A DNA stretch of 64,000 bases from Ottowia flava (GCF_008017535.1 NZ_VRUA01000010.1:86487-150486), one strand, 5' to 3'. Positions 1 through 11,199 are shown, counted from the first letter of the stretch. Numbers and translations: made by a program. The notes: generated by a model not told the origin, from the sequence alone.

Positions 1-768
1 TCCATGCTGGCCACCACCGCCGTGCGCGACGGCGACGATTACCTGATCAGCGGCGACAAGTGGTTCATCACCGGGGCCGAAGGCGCGCACTACGCCATCG
101 TCATGGCGCGCATGGAAGACGGCTCGGCCACCATGTTCCTGACCGACATGGACCGCGAAGGCATTACCCTGGTGCGCAACATGGACGCGATGGACGCCTG
201 CTTTGCCGGCGGCCACGGCGTGCTGCGCTTTGACGACGTGCGCATCCCCGCCGCCGACGTGCTGGGTGAGATCGGCAAGGGCTTTCGCTACGCGCAGGTG
301 CGCCTGGCGCCGGCGCGCCTGACGCACTGCATGCGCTGGCTGGGCCAGGCGCGCCGCGCGCATGACACGGCGCTGAACTACGCGCGCCAACGCCACGCCT
401 TCGGCAAGCCGCTGGCCGAGCACGAAGGCGTGGGCTTCATGCTGGCCGACAACGACATGGACCTGACCACCGCGCGCCTGCACATCTGGCACACGGCGTG
501 GCTGCTGGACCAGGGCGAAAAGGGCAACTTTGAATCCAGCCGCGCCAAGGTCGTGTGCTCGGAAGCCGAATGGCGCGTGGTCGACCGCAGCGTGCAAATT
601 TTGGGCGGCCAGGGCGTGACGGGCGAAACGCCGGTGATGCGCATTTTCACCGACATGCGCGCCTTCCGCATCTACGACGGCCCGAGCGAAGTGCACCGCT
701 GGAGCATGGCGCGCAAGCTGGTGCACATGGCGGACAAAGCCGCCGCGGCGCCCGAGGCCGGCGCATGA
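1..768 (+). CDS. Acyl-CoA dehydrogenase, C-terminal part (cut by window edge)
   Basis: The reading frame is open from the first base, so the N-terminus lies outside the window. About 255 residues are visible, covering the middle beta domain and the C-terminal helical domain. They include the FAD-domain signature GGQGVTGETPVMRIFTDMRA followed by RIYDGPSEVHR, typical of acyl-CoA dehydrogenases. These oxidise acyl-CoA to enoyl-CoA and pass electrons to ETF. The stop overlaps the next start (ATGA), so it is co-translated with a phosphotransferase-like kinase. That pair resembles the ACAD10/ACAD11 family arrangement. Substrate chain length cannot be told. Confidence 0.9.
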   Translation, partial: SMLATTAVRDGDDYLISGDKWFITGAEGAHYAIVMARMEDGSATMFLTDMDREGITLVRNMDAMDACFAGGHGVLRFDDVRIPAADVLGEIGKGFRYAQVRLAPARLTHCMRWLGQARRAHDTALNYARQRHAFGKPLAEHEGVGFMLADNDMDLTTARLHIWHTAWLLDQGEKGNFESSRAKVVCSEAEWRVVDRSVQILGGQGVTGETPVMRIFTDMRAFRIYDGPSEVHRWSMARKLVHMADKAAAAPEAGA

Positions 769-1829
769 GCGCGGCCGCCAGCAACGTTGCGTCCACTGGC
801 GCGGCAGCGCTGCCCCTCGGCCCGCTGACCGACTACCTGCGCGCGCAAGGCCTGCTGGGCGACGCCGCGCCGCAGCTCAGCGTGCTGGCCGGCGGACAGT
901 CCAACCCCACCTTCCGCATCGACGCGGGCCCAAGCCGCCAGTACGTGCTGCGCAAGAAGCCGGCCGGCACGCTGGTGGCGTCGGCGCACGCCATCGACCG
1001 CGAATTCCGCGTGATGCAGGCGCTGCAGGGCAGCGGCGTGCCGGTGCCGCGCATGCTGGCGTACTGCGAGGACGGCAGCCTGATCGGCACGCCCTTCTAC
1101 GTCATGGAATTCCTGCAGGGCCGCGTCTTCATGGACCAGGGCCTGCCGGGCATGGCGCCGGCCGAACGCCTGGCGATCTATCGCGAGATGAACCGCGTCA
1201 TCGCCGCGCTGCACGCGGTCGACTACCACGCCGTGGGCTTGGGCGATTACGGAAAGGAAGGCCATTACGTGGGCCGCCAGATCGCCCGCTGGACGCGCCA
1301 GTGCCGCGAATCGCCGCTGCCCGTGAACGCCGCCATGCAGCGGCTGATGGACTGGCTGCCCGCGCACCTGCCGCCGGGCGACGAAACCACGCTGGTGCAC
1401 GGCGACTACCGGTTGGACAACCTGATCTTCCACCCCACCGAGCCGCGCGTGATCGGCGTGCTGGACTGGGAGCTGTCCACGCTCGGCCACCCGCTGGCGG
1501 ATCTGGCCTACCAGTGCATGGGCTGGCGCATCCCGCACGACTTGTGGCGCGGCATTGGCGGGCTGGACCTGACTAGTCTGGGCATTCCGTCCGAAGCCGA
1601 GTACGTGCGCTGGTACGGCGAAGCGACGGGCCGCGACGCCGCCGGGCACTGGGACTACTACATCGCCTACAACCTGTTCCGCATGGCCGCCATCCTGCAC
1701 GGCATCGCCCAGCGCGCACAGGACGGCAACGCAGCCTCGGCCGACGCGGTGCAGACCGGCGCCAAGGCCGGCCCGCTGGCCGAGCTGGGTTGGCAGGCGG
1801 CGCAGCGCTACCAGGCGACGCGGGGTTGA
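765..1829 (+). CDS. Phosphotransferase family protein (APH fold, ACAD10/11 N-domain type)
   Basis: 354 residues starting at an ATG that overlaps the preceding stop (ATGA); an upstream in-frame extension exists but lies inside the dehydrogenase gene. Kinase-like features appear in order: a Gly-rich AGGQSNPTF loop, a YVLRKKP lysine strand, the catalytic loop HGDYRLDNLIFHP and the metal-binding GVLDWELSTLGHP. This is the aminoglycoside-phosphotransferase/choline-kinase fold. Coupling to an acyl-CoA dehydrogenase suggests a role in catabolism of hydroxylated acyl compounds, as proposed for ACAD10/11, rather than antibiotic resistance. The substrate is unknown. Confidence 0.85.
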   Translation: MSAAASNVASTGAAALPLGPLTDYLRAQGLLGDAAPQLSVLAGGQSNPTFRIDAGPSRQYVLRKKPAGTLVASAHAIDREFRVMQALQGSGVPVPRMLAYCEDGSLIGTPFYVMEFLQGRVFMDQGLPGMAPAERLAIYREMNRVIAALHAVDYHAVGLGDYGKEGHYVGRQIARWTRQCRESPLPVNAAMQRLMDWLPAHLPPGDETTLVHGDYRLDNLIFHPTEPRVIGVLDWELSTLGHPLADLAYQCMGWRIPHDLWRGIGGLDLTSLGIPSEAEYVRWYGEATGRDAAGHWDYYIAYNLFRMAAILHGIAQRAQDGNAASADAVQTGAKAGPLAELGWQAAQRYQATRG

Positions 1830-1898
1830 AGGGGCGCTGCGGCGTCAGGCGTCGCCGCCGTTCACCCAGTCAGGTTTTCAGAAAGGAATCGGCCATCA

Positions 1899-1939
1899 GC
1901 CCTACAACCATCTGCGCGGTCAGCTACTCAACTTATAGC
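1899..1939 (+). repeat. Interspersed 40-bp repeat, copy R1
   Basis: GCCCTACAACCA, TGCGC, CAGCTAC and TTATAGC are in the family order. The ATAGC arm overlaps the stop codon of xthA, which runs in from the right on the minus strand. Confidence 0.75.
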
Positions 1940-2724
1940 GACAAATCGTAGTCGATGGTGATCGGCGCGTGGTCGCTGAACTTCTGGTCCTTGTAGATCG
2001 CCGTCTCGCGCGCCAGGTGGGCGATGGCGGGCGTCGCCAGGTGGTAGTCGAGCCGCCAGCCCACGTTCTTGGCGTAGGCCTGACCGCGGTTGCTCCACCA
2101 CGTGTAGGCCTCGCCCGTGGTGTCGGGATGCAGGTGGCGGTACACATCCACCAGCTTCAGCTCGTCGATGACGCGGCTGACCCAGGCGCGCTCTTCGGGC
2201 AGGAAGCCGCTGTTTTTCTGGTTGCTCTTCCAGTTCTTGAGGTCGATTTCCTGGTGCGCCACGTTCACGTCGCCGCACAAGACGAAGTCGCGCTCGGCCT
2301 GCAGGCGGTGCAGCACGGGGTAGAACTCGGCCAGGAAGCGGTACTTGGCCTCCTGCCGCTCCGGGCCGGACGAGCCGGAAGGGAAGTAGCAGCTGATGAC
2401 GGAGAACTTGCGCTTGGGCGTGTCAAAACGCACTTCCAGGTAGCGGCCCTCGGCGTCAAATTCTTCCGAGCCATACCCCGCGATCACCGCTGTGGGCTCA
2501 TGGCGCGTGTACACACCCACGCCGGAGTAGCCCTTCTTCTCGGCCAGGTGAAAGTGCCCCTTCATGCCCGCCAGAATCTCGAACTTGCCGGCCAAGTCGG
2601 GCATCTGCGCCTTGATTTCCTGCACGCAAATACAATCCGGCGCGTGCTGCTCCAGCCACGTTTCCACGCCTTTGGTGGTGGCCGAACGGATGCCATTCAG
2701 GTTGAGGCTGGTGAGCTTGAACAA
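1933..2724 (-). CDS. xthA: Exodeoxyribonuclease III
   Basis: 263 residues, close to the usual 260-270. The enzyme is an AP endonuclease and 3'-5' exonuclease of base excision repair. Metal and catalytic motifs of the EEP fold are intact: LNLNGIRSA near the N-terminus, QEIKAQ with the metal glutamate, GDVNVAHQEID with Asp and Asn, RLDYHL, and terminal SDHAPITID with the catalytic His. I chose the TTG start at 2724 (MFKLTSLNLNG) because GGAGA sits 7 bases upstream and the frame above it runs into pyrE. The start faces pyrE across only 12 bp. The TAA stop lies inside repeat R1. Confidence 0.92.
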   Translation of the reverse strand: MFKLTSLNLNGIRSATTKGVETWLEQHAPDCICVQEIKAQMPDLAGKFEILAGMKGHFHLAEKKGYSGVGVYTRHEPTAVIAGYGSEEFDAEGRYLEVRFDTPKRKFSVISCYFPSGSSGPERQEAKYRFLAEFYPVLHRLQAERDFVLCGDVNVAHQEIDLKNWKSNQKNSGFLPEERAWVSRVIDELKLVDVYRHLHPDTTGEAYTWWSNRGQAYAKNVGWRLDYHLATPAIAHLARETAIYKDQKFSDHAPITIDYDLSL

Positions 2725-2739
2725 GGGGATTCTCCAATG
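2722..2739. promoter_or_regulatory. Head-to-head translation starts of xthA and pyrE
   Basis: Only 12 bp separate the TTG of xthA from the ATG of pyrE. The plus strand carries AAGGGG as ribosome binding site for pyrE and the minus strand carries GGAGA for xthA, in the same few bases. Promoters for each gene must therefore lie inside the other gene's coding sequence. Confidence 0.7.
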
Positions 2740-3456
2740 AACAGCGCCGTGAACCACGGGCCATCGACCGCCGCCGGGGCGGCCAGCGACCAGGACGGGC
2801 TGGCGCAGGAATTCGTGCAATTTGCCATCGACGCAGGGGTGCTGCGCTTCGGCGAATTCAAGACCAAGGCGGGGCGGATGAGCCCCTACTTCTTCAACGC
2901 CGGGCTGTTTGACGACGGGGCCAAGCTGGCGCGGCTGGCGCAATTCTATGCGCGGGCCCTGCTGGCGTCGGGGCTGGAGTTCGACGTGATCTTCGGCCCC
3001 GCCTACAAGGGCATTCCGCTGGGCGCGGCCGTGGCGGTGGAGCTGGCACGCCAGGGCGTCAACAAACCTTTTGCCTACAACCGCAAGGAAGCCAAGGACC
3101 ACGGCGAAGGCGGCACCCTGGTCGGCGCGCCGCTGCAGGGCCGGGTGCTGATCGTGGACGACGTGATTTCGGCCGGCACCGCCGTGCGCGAGTCGATCGC
3201 GCTCATCCGCGCGGCCGGCGCCACGCCGCACGCGGTGGCGATTGCCCTGGACCGACAGGAGAAAGCGACGGAAGGCGGCAAGGACGTGGACTGGAGCGCC
3301 GTGCAATATGTCCGGGAAACGCTGGGCCTGCAGGTGTGCGCCATCGCCAACTTGGCCCAGTTATTGCATCACCTGCAGTCAACTGACAAATTTTTGCCCT
3401 ACGTCAATGCCGTGTCCGCCTACCGGACGCGGTATGGCGTTGATCAGAGGACATGA
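2737..3456 (+). CDS. pyrE: Orotate phosphoribosyltransferase
   Basis: 239 residues. It transfers orotate onto PRPP to make OMP in de novo pyrimidine synthesis. The PRPP-binding signature VLIVDDVISAGTA is present near residue 138, and upstream are FGPAYKGIPL and NRKEAKDHGEGG, the catalytic-loop region. The start at 2737 has AAGGGG upstream; the N-terminus carries about 18 extra residues before the conserved FVQFAIDAGVLRFGEF. The stop overlaps the next start (ATGA). Confidence 0.95.
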   Translation: MNSAVNHGPSTAAGAASDQDGLAQEFVQFAIDAGVLRFGEFKTKAGRMSPYFFNAGLFDDGAKLARLAQFYARALLASGLEFDVIFGPAYKGIPLGAAVAVELARQGVNKPFAYNRKEAKDHGEGGTLVGAPLQGRVLIVDDVISAGTAVRESIALIRAAGATPHAVAIALDRQEKATEGGKDVDWSAVQYVRETLGLQVCAIANLAQLLHHLQSTDKFLPYVNAVSAYRTRYGVDQRT

Positions 3457-4169
3457 CGAACCGCCTGCGCTACCGCCCCTTTTTACAGATCGTCCGCTGG
3501 GTGACTAGCGCTGCCGTTGTGGCGCTGTGGGCCCCGGTGGCCAGTGCGCAGCCGGCCACGAGCAGCATCTACACCTGCATCGACGCGCACGGCCGTCGCC
3601 TCACATCCGACCGACCGATTCTGGCCTGCAACGACCGCGAACAGCGCGAGCTGAACCGCAGCGGCACCACCAAGCGCGTGGTCGGCCCGACGCTCACGGC
3701 CAAGGAGCGCGAGGCTGAGGAAGCCCGCCAGCGCGAAGCCGAGCTGGACCGCCAGCGCGCGCGCGACGCCATCCGCCGCGACGAGGCGCTGATCACCCGT
3801 TACCCCAACCAGGCCGCGCACGAACACGGCCGCAAGAACGCGCTGGCGCAAAGCCAGACCATCGTGGGCGCGGCCAAGGAGCGCATCGCCGAGTTGCAGC
3901 AGGAGCGCAAGGGCCTGAACGAGGAGATGGAGTTCTACAAGAAGGACCCGTCCCGGGCCCCTGCCAAGGTGCGCCGCGCGATCGAGGCCAACGCCGAGGC
4001 CATCGCCACCCAACAGCGCGCCATCGATGCCCAACAAGCCGAGCGCGACCGCATCAATGCCCGCTTCGATGAGCAACTGGCGCGCCTGAAAGTGCTGTGG
4101 GCGGCGCAGGCCAAGGCGCCAGGCAAGGCGCCGGGCGGTGCTTCCGCGCCTGCGGCGCGAACGCCCTAG
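3453..4169 (+). CDS. DUF4124-type exported protein
   Basis: 238 residues, start overlapping the pyrE stop. A signal peptide (hydrophobic 17-32, cleavage likely after ASA) is followed by SIYTCIDAHGRRLTSDRPI, the short two-Cys DUF4124 module near residues 40-65. The rest is charged, coiled-coil-like and rich in Arg, Glu and Ala. Probably periplasmic. The family is common in Burkholderiales and has no established function. Translational coupling to pyrE looks incidental. Confidence 0.75.
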   Translation: MTNRLRYRPFLQIVRWVTSAAVVALWAPVASAQPATSSIYTCIDAHGRRLTSDRPILACNDREQRELNRSGTTKRVVGPTLTAKEREAEEARQREAELDRQRARDAIRRDEALITRYPNQAAHEHGRKNALAQSQTIVGAAKERIAELQQERKGLNEEMEFYKKDPSRAPAKVRRAIEANAEAIATQQRAIDAQQAERDRINARFDEQLARLKVLWAAQAKAPGKAPGGASAPAARTP

Positions 4170-4219
4170 AGCAGACCTGCCCTGGCCAGAGGGTGTTTCT
4201 CAAGCCAAATTGGCCGCCA

Positions 4220-4260
4220 GCCCTACAGCCATCAGCGCAAACAGCTTCTTATTTGATAGC
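4220..4260 (+). repeat. Interspersed 40-bp repeat, copy R2
   Basis: GCCCTACAGCCA, AGCGCA, CAGCTTC and TTTGATAGC are in order, in the gap between the DUF4124 gene and the end of gatB. The ATAGC arm faces the gatB stop, 43 bp away. Confidence 0.75.
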
Positions 4261-4303
4261 ATTTTTGGACTGACGCGCGCCGGCCAGCAGGCGCCACTCG
4301 CCT

Positions 4304-5806
4304 TCACGCGCCGCCGAGCTTGCTGCGCAGCAGTTCGTTCACCTGGCCCGGGTTGGCTTTGCCCTTGCTGGCCTTCATCACCTGACCGACCAGCGCGTTG
4401 AAGGCCTTGTCCTTGCCGGCGCGGAACTGGGCCACGTTGTCCGGGTTGGCGGCGATGACCTCGTCGACGATTTTTTCCAGCGCCCCTGAATCGTTCATCT
4501 GTTTGAGGCCCTTGGCCTCGATCAGCGCGTCCACCGCTGCGGCTGCGTCCGCAGCTTCCGATTTTTGCCCCTCGCCCGCCCACAGCGCCTCAAACACCTG
4601 GCGCGCGGCGGCGTTGCTGATGGTGTTGTCGTAGATGCGGCCGATCAGCGCGGCCAGCTGCGCGGCCGAGACCTTGGTCGCTTCGATGCCGATTTCTTCG
4701 GCGTTCAGGCGGCGCGACAGCTCGCCCATCACCCAGTTGCTGGCCAGTTTGGGCTGGCCGCTGGCCTGGGCGGCGGCTTCAAAGTAGGCGCCCATGGCCA
4801 GCGACTGCGTGAGCGTGGTGGCGTCGTACTCGGGCAGGCCGTAATCGGCCACGAAGCGCTCGGCCATGGCGCGCGGCAGCTCGGGCATGGTGGCGCGCGT
4901 GCTCTCGATCCACTCGGCCGACACGCTGAGCGGCGGCAGGTCGGGATCGGGGAAGTAGCGGTAGTCGGCCGAATCTTCCTTGGTGCGCATGGCGCGCGTT
5001 TCGCCCGTGTCGGGGTCGAACAGCACGGTGGCCTGCTGGATCGCCAGGCCGTCTTCGATCTGTTCGATCTGCCAGCGGATCTCGAAGTCGATCGCCTGCT
5101 GCATGAAGCGGAAGCTGTTCAGGTTCTTGATCTCGCGGCGCGTGCCCAGCGGCTGGCCCGGCTTGCGCACGCTGACGTTGGCGTCGCAGCGGAAGCTGCC
5201 TTCCTGCATGTTGCCGTCGCAGATGCCGATCCAGGTGACGATCTTGTGCAGCTCCTTGGCGTAGGCCACGGCCTCGGCGCTGCTGCGCATGTCGGGCTCG
5301 GTCACGATCTCCAGCAGCGGCGTGCCGGCGCGGTTCAAGTCGATGCCCGAAGCGTCGGGGAACTGGTCGTGCACCGACTTGCCGGCATCTTCCTCCAGGT
5401 GCGCGCGCACCAGGCGCACGGTTTTCTTTTCGCGCACCGCGTCGGCGCCCTTGCCGGTTTCGAGGAAGAAGCTGACCTCGCCACCCTGCACCACCGGGAT
5501 CTCGAACTGGCTGATCTGGTAGCCCTTGGGCAAGTCGGGGTAGAAGTAATTCTTGCGGGCAAAAATGCTGCGTGGCGCAATGTGGGAGCCAAGTGCCAGT
5601 CCCAATTTGATAGCGCAGGCCACCGCCTCGCGGTTCATCACCGGCAGCGTGCCGGGCAGCGCCAAGTCAACCGCGCAGGCCTGGGTGTTGGGCTCGGCAC
5701 CGAAGGCCGTGCTGGCCCGGCTGAAGATCTTGCTCTGCGTCTGCAGTTGGGCGTGGGTCTCGAAGCCGATGACGACTTCGTAGCCTTGGACGAGCGGAGC
5801 ACTCAT
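4304..5806 (-). CDS. gatB: Aspartyl/glutamyl-tRNA amidotransferase subunit B
   Basis: 500 residues. GatB binds the mischarged Asp-tRNA(Asn) or Glu-tRNA(Gln) and carries the kinase-like site that activates the side chain for amidation by GatA-supplied ammonia. Seen: N-terminal [40 protein letters not shown], and the GatB/YqeY tail ending in [19 protein letters not shown] sequence. The ATG at 5806 ([10 protein letters not shown]) matches the family N-terminus; no strong ribosome binding site is visible. An NlpE-like gene separates it from gatA. Confidence 0.96.
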   Translation of the reverse strand: MSAPLVQGYEVVIGFETHAQLQTQSKIFSRASTAFGAEPNTQACAVDLALPGTLPVMNREAVACAIKLGLALGSHIAPRSIFARKNYFYPDLPKGYQISQFEIPVVQGGEVSFFLETGKGADAVREKKTVRLVRAHLEEDAGKSVHDQFPDASGIDLNRAGTPLLEIVTEPDMRSSAEAVAYAKELHKIVTWIGICDGNMQEGSFRCDANVSVRKPGQPLGTRREIKNLNSFRFMQQAIDFEIRWQIEQIEDGLAIQQATVLFDPDTGETRAMRTKEDSADYRYFPDPDLPPLSVSAEWIESTRATMPELPRAMAERFVADYGLPEYDATTLTQSLAMGAYFEAAAQASGQPKLASNWVMGELSRRLNAEEIGIEATKVSAAQLAALIGRIYDNTISNAAARQVFEALWAGEGQKSEAADAAAAVDALIEAKGLKQMNDSGALEKIVDEVIAANPDNVAQFRAGKDKAFNALVGQVMKASKGKANPGQVNELLRSKLGGA

Positions 5807-5873
5807 GGAATCAGACAGGACAAAGGTTTGAAATAAGCAGGGGCCGACCAGCGAACACAGGGCATTCGCGCGC

Positions 5874-6308
5874 TCAGCGCGGCGCCTGCCGGGTGAAAAG
5901 GTAGCGCGGATCGTCGCCCAGCGAGGCGTGCGTGCCGTGCTCGCGCAACTCCAGCGCGTTGTCCCGCAGGCGAAACGCCAGGCTGCCGCCACCCTGGGTG
6001 CGCAGCACGATCACATCGGGTGCCTGATCGTCGAAGCGGAACTTGCCGCGCGAGACAATCGGCGCCTTGCGCTTGCCGCGGTACAGCTCGCGCACGACGT
6101 AGCTGCGATCGGGGCGCAATTCCACCTCGATGTGGATGCCCAGGCAGTCGGCGCAACGCAGCTCGCCCGCATAGGTACCTTCCCAGGCCATGACCTGCAC
6201 CGACCGCGGCGCCTGGATCGGCACGGGCGGCGCCGAGGTGGCCTGTGCAGGCAGGGTCGCGCCCAGCAGCGCAGCAAGGGCAATGACAAGAGGAACTCGC
6301 TTGTACAT
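5874..6308 (-). CDS. NlpE-N-like exported protein
   Basis: 144 residues. Signal peptide 1-23 (cleavage after AQA), then [20 protein letters not shown] around 44-63. This carries the CADC motif (Cys52, Cys55) characteristic of the N-terminal domain of the copper-stress lipoprotein NlpE/CutF. There is no lipobox Cys, so it is probably periplasmic rather than lipid-anchored. It sits between gatA and gatB on the same strand and is probably co-transcribed, with no obvious functional link. Metal binding is inference from the family. Confidence 0.7.
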   Translation of the reverse strand: MYKRVPLVIALAALLGATLPAQATSAPPVPIQAPRSVQVMAWEGTYAGELRCADCLGIHIEVELRPDRSYVVRELYRGKRKAPIVSRGKFRFDDQAPDVIVLRTQGGGSLAFRLRDNALELREHGTHASLGDDPRYLFTRQAPR

Positions 6309-6339
6309 GTGAACTCCGGTTCAGGTGGCGCCGACCGGC

Positions 6340-7805
6340 TCAGGCCCCGGGCGGGCGGCGCTGGTGAAAATCGGTGGCCTGCTGCAGCCGGTGCGCGACG
6401 TTGAGCAAACGCCCCTCCTGCAGGTAGTTGCCGATCAGCTGGAGGCCGACCGGCATGCCGCCTTCGCCAAAGCCGGCGGGCACACTCAGGCCCGGCAGAC
6501 CGGCCAGCGAGGCGGGTAGCGTGTAGATGTCGGCCAGATAGTCGGCCAGCGGGTCGTCGCCGTGCGCACCAATGCCCCAGGCGACCGAAGGCGCCACCGG
6601 ACCGGCGATCACGTCGCATTGCTCGAACGCGCGCTGGAAATCCTGCGCGATGAGGCGACGCACCTTTTGCGCCTGCAGGTAGTAGGCGTCGTAGTAACCA
6701 TGGCTCAGCACATAGGCGCCGGTCATGATGCGGCGCTGCACCTCGTCGCCAAAGCCCTGGGCGCGGGTCTTCTTGTACATGTCCTCCAGGTCGGTGTAGT
6801 CCGGCGCGCGGTAGCCGAACTTCACACCGTCGAAGCGGCTGAGGTTGGAGCTGGCTTCAGCCGCGGCGAGCACGTAGTACACCGGGATCGCCATGCGCGT
6901 GCGCGGCAGCGAGATGTCGACCACGGTGGCGCCCAGTTGGCGCAGTTCGGCCAGCGCGCCGTCAATGGCTGCGCGCACGTCGCCGTTCAGGCCCCCCCCG
7001 AAAAACTCGGTCGGCAGGCCGATGCGCAGGCCGGTCAGATCGCCCGTCAGGCCGCGCGTGAAGTCTTCGGCGGGCACATCGAGCGAGGTGGAATCGCGGT
7101 CAGGATCCGGCCCGCAGATGGCCGACAGCAGCAACGCGCAGTCTTCAGCGGTGCGCGCCATCGGGCCAGCTTGGTCGAGGCTGGAGGCAAAGGCCACCAT
7201 GCCGTAGCGGCTGGCGCGGCCGTAGGTCGGCTTGATGCCGGTGATGCCGCAGAAGCTGGCCGGCTGGCGGATCGAGCCGCCCGTGTCGGTGCCCGTGGCC
7301 GCTGGCGCCAGACGCCCCGCGACCGCCGCCGCGCTGCCGCCGGACGAGCCGCCCGGCACGCGCACGGCGTCCCACGGGTTGCGCGCAACGCCGTAGGCCG
7401 AGTTCTCGTTGCCCGAGCCCATGGCGAATTCGTCGCAGTTGAGCTTGCCCAGCGTGACCATGCCCGCCTCGGCCAAGCGGTGCACCACCGTGGCGTCGAA
7501 GGGCGATCGGTAGGCCTCGAGCATCTTCGAGCCTGCGGTGGTGGCGAAATCGCGTGTGACGAAGATGTCCTTGTGCGCGATCGGTACGCCTGCCAGCGCG
7601 GGTGCGTTGCCCGCAGTCAGCAGGGCGTCGGCGGCGCGCGCCTGGGCCAGCGTGGCCTCTTCGTCAAGCGCCAGGTAGGCACCGAGATCAGAGGCTGCCT
7701 GGCTGCGCGCCAGGAAATGGCGTGCCACCTCGTCGGCAGACACATCCCGGGACTTCAATCGTGCGGCGAGCTGAGCCACCGTCAAATCGTGCAAGGCGTC
7801 GCTCA

Positions 7806-7806
<1 letters not shown>
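6340..7806 (-). CDS. gatA: Aspartyl/glutamyl-tRNA amidotransferase subunit A
   Basis: 488 residues. It is the glutaminase/amidase subunit of GatCAB. The amidase signature is complete: catalytic Lys in [22 protein letters not shown], and [15 protein letters not shown] with the cis-Ser and nucleophile Ser. I start it at the ATG at 7806, which shares one base with the gatC stop (TGATG); a GTG one codon upstream is an alternative. The ending MPVGLQLIG and FHQRRPP is typical. Confidence 0.96.
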
Positions 7807-9346
<1,540 letters not shown>

Positions 9347-9527
9347 TTGGGCTGCGGCCATCGCGCCGCGCTGGCCTATGCCCCACGCGGGAGCATGCCA
9401 AAAGCCAACGGAAGCAACTGCATACGCAAAAAGTGCCGCTCGCGCCGCCGGGAATTGCGCATAATGCTCACATTTCCGTAGCGAATCACTCCCGAATTCG
9501 CCAGCGACCGGCACCCGCTGACGCCCC

Positions 9528-10658
9528 ATGCCTCTCGAAACGCTAGACCGCTCGCCGCCGCCCTTCTTCAAACAAGGGCCGTCGGCGCTGTCTCGCCTGG
9601 TGTTTTTCAGCGCCCTGGCACTGTTTCTGATGGTGGCCGATGCGCGCTTTCACCTGGTGCAACCCCTGCGCGCTGCCATTGCCACGGCGCTGTACCCGGC
9701 GCAATGGCTGGCCTTGCAGCCGGTGCAGATGGTGAACGATTTCACCGCCTACCTCACCGACCTGAAAACCGCGCACGTGACTGAAGAAGCCGCACGCCGC
9801 AAGCTGGCCGAACAGTCGCAGCGCGCCGGCCAGGTTGAACAGTTGCTGCTGGAAAACAACCGCCTGCGCGGCTTGCTGACGCTGCGCGAGCGTGTGCAGG
9901 TGACGGCCACCGCAGCGCAGGTGCTGTACGACGCAACCGACCCGTACAGCCGCCGCGTGGTGATCGACAAGGGGCAGATGCAGGGCATCGAGCCGGGCTC
10001 GCCCGTGATGGACGAATCCGGCGTGCTGGGTCAGGTGACGCGCGTCTACCCGTTCGTCAGTGAGATCACGCTGCTGATCGATCGCGATCAGGTGATCCCG
10101 GTGATGAACGCCCGCACCGGCGCACGCAGCGTGGCCTATGGAGACCCGACGCAGCACGGTGGCTCGATGGAGCTGCGCTACATGTCGGTCACCGAAGACG
10201 TCAAGGAAGGCGACTTGCTGACCACCAGCGGGGTGGACGGGGTCTATGCGCCCGGCCTGCCCGTGGCCAAGGTCACGCGCGTCGACCGGCGCAGCGACAC
10301 CAGCTTTGCGCGCATCGTCTGCCAGCCCTTGGCCAACCTAAGCGCGGTCACGCACGTGATGGTGCTCACGCCGCTGACGCCGCCCTCCACCGCGGCGCTC
10401 CAAACGGCCAGTGCGCCGCTGCCAGGGGCTTTGCCCGCCGCGCGGCCCGCGTCGGCCGTGGTGGACGATGCGGTGGCCGCAGCACCCGCGCCGCGCGGCT
10501 CCCGCCCGGCTGGACCGCGTGCCGCGTCGGCCAGCGCCCCGGCGCGAGGCGCTCCAGTTGCGGCGACACCGCCACGGCGCACCGCACCGCCCGCACGGGC
10601 GGCCTCGAGCCCGCGCGCAGCCCCGCCCCGCACCGCTGCTTCAGGAGCCGCCCGATGA
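9528..10658 (+). CDS. mreC: Rod shape-determining protein MreC
   Basis: 376 residues. One TM helix (about 24-42), a coiled coil (about 78-115), then the periplasmic beta domain (about 120-285) with DKGQMQGIEPGSPVMDESGV and EGDLLTTSGVDGVYAPGLPVA. It links MreB and PBP2. The last 90 residues are a low-complexity Ala/Pro/Arg tail that most MreC proteins lack. The 181-bp gap after mreB has a CATAAT at 9460-9465, so a promoter of its own is possible. The stop overlaps mreD (ATGA). Confidence 0.95.
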   Translation: MPLETLDRSPPPFFKQGPSALSRLVFFSALALFLMVADARFHLVQPLRAAIATALYPAQWLALQPVQMVNDFTAYLTDLKTAHVTEEAARRKLAEQSQRAGQVEQLLLENNRLRGLLTLRERVQVTATAAQVLYDATDPYSRRVVIDKGQMQGIEPGSPVMDESGVLGQVTRVYPFVSEITLLIDRDQVIPVMNARTGARSVAYGDPTQHGGSMELRYMSVTEDVKEGDLLTTSGVDGVYAPGLPVAKVTRVDRRSDTSFARIVCQPLANLSAVTHVMVLTPLTPPSTAALQTASAPLPGALPAARPASAVVDDAVAAAPAPRGSRPAGPRAASASAPARGAPVAATPPRRTAPPARAASSPRAAPPRTAASGAAR

Positions 10659-11173
10659 TCATGCCGCGCGGCCAGCAGCTACTGTTGCCAGCCAGCCCCA
10701 CCTTCATCTGGGGCAGCCTGCTGTTGGCGCTGATGCTCGACCTGCTGCCGTTGGGCCGCGTGCTGTGGATGCCCGACGTGCTGGCGGTGGTGCTGGTGTT
10801 CTGGAGCATCCACCAGCCGCGCCGCATCGGCCTGGGTGTGGCCTTTGTGTTTGGGCTGGTGCTGGATGTGCACGAGGCCTCGCTGCTGGGGCAGCACGCG
10901 CTGGCGTATTCGGTGCTGATCTACAGCGCCATCATGATCCACCGGCGCATCCTGTGGTTTTCGGTGCCGGGGCAGGCGGTGCAGTTGCTGCCCTTGTTCG
11001 CCGCGGCGCACGCCATTACCATCGCGCTGCGGTTGATCGGCGGCGCGGTGTTTCCCGGCTGGCAGGTGCTGCTGGCGCCCTTGCTGGAATCGGCCTTGTG
11101 GCCCTTCGTCAGCATCTTGTTGCTGGCGCCGCAGCGCCGGGCGCCGAACCCGGACGCCAACCGGCCCCTGTGA
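10655..11173 (+). CDS. mreD: Rod shape-determining protein MreD
   Basis: 172 residues, with five or so hydrophobic helices and the MreD-like motif VLVFWSIHQPRRIGLGVAFVFG. It is the integral-membrane partner of MreC in the elongasome. The ATG at 10655 overlaps the mreC stop. Its 75-bp gap to mrdA holds repeat R3. Confidence 0.93.
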   Translation: MIMPRGQQLLLPASPTFIWGSLLLALMLDLLPLGRVLWMPDVLAVVLVFWSIHQPRRIGLGVAFVFGLVLDVHEASLLGQHALAYSVLIYSAIMIHRRILWFSVPGQAVQLLPLFAAAHAITIALRLIGGAVFPGWQVLLAPLLESALWPFVSILLLAPQRRAPNPDANRPL

Positions 11174-11199
11174 CCGCTTTCGAGCAAAATCGCAACCCA

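Noticed and set aside
765..1829. Reading the APH-fold kinase as an antibiotic-resistance gene
   Set aside because: Its coupling to an acyl-CoA dehydrogenase and its ACAD10/11-like motifs point to catabolism.
5600..5625. ATTTGATAGCGCAGG in gatB
   Set aside because: Lies in a conserved GatB helix and lacks the rest of the element.
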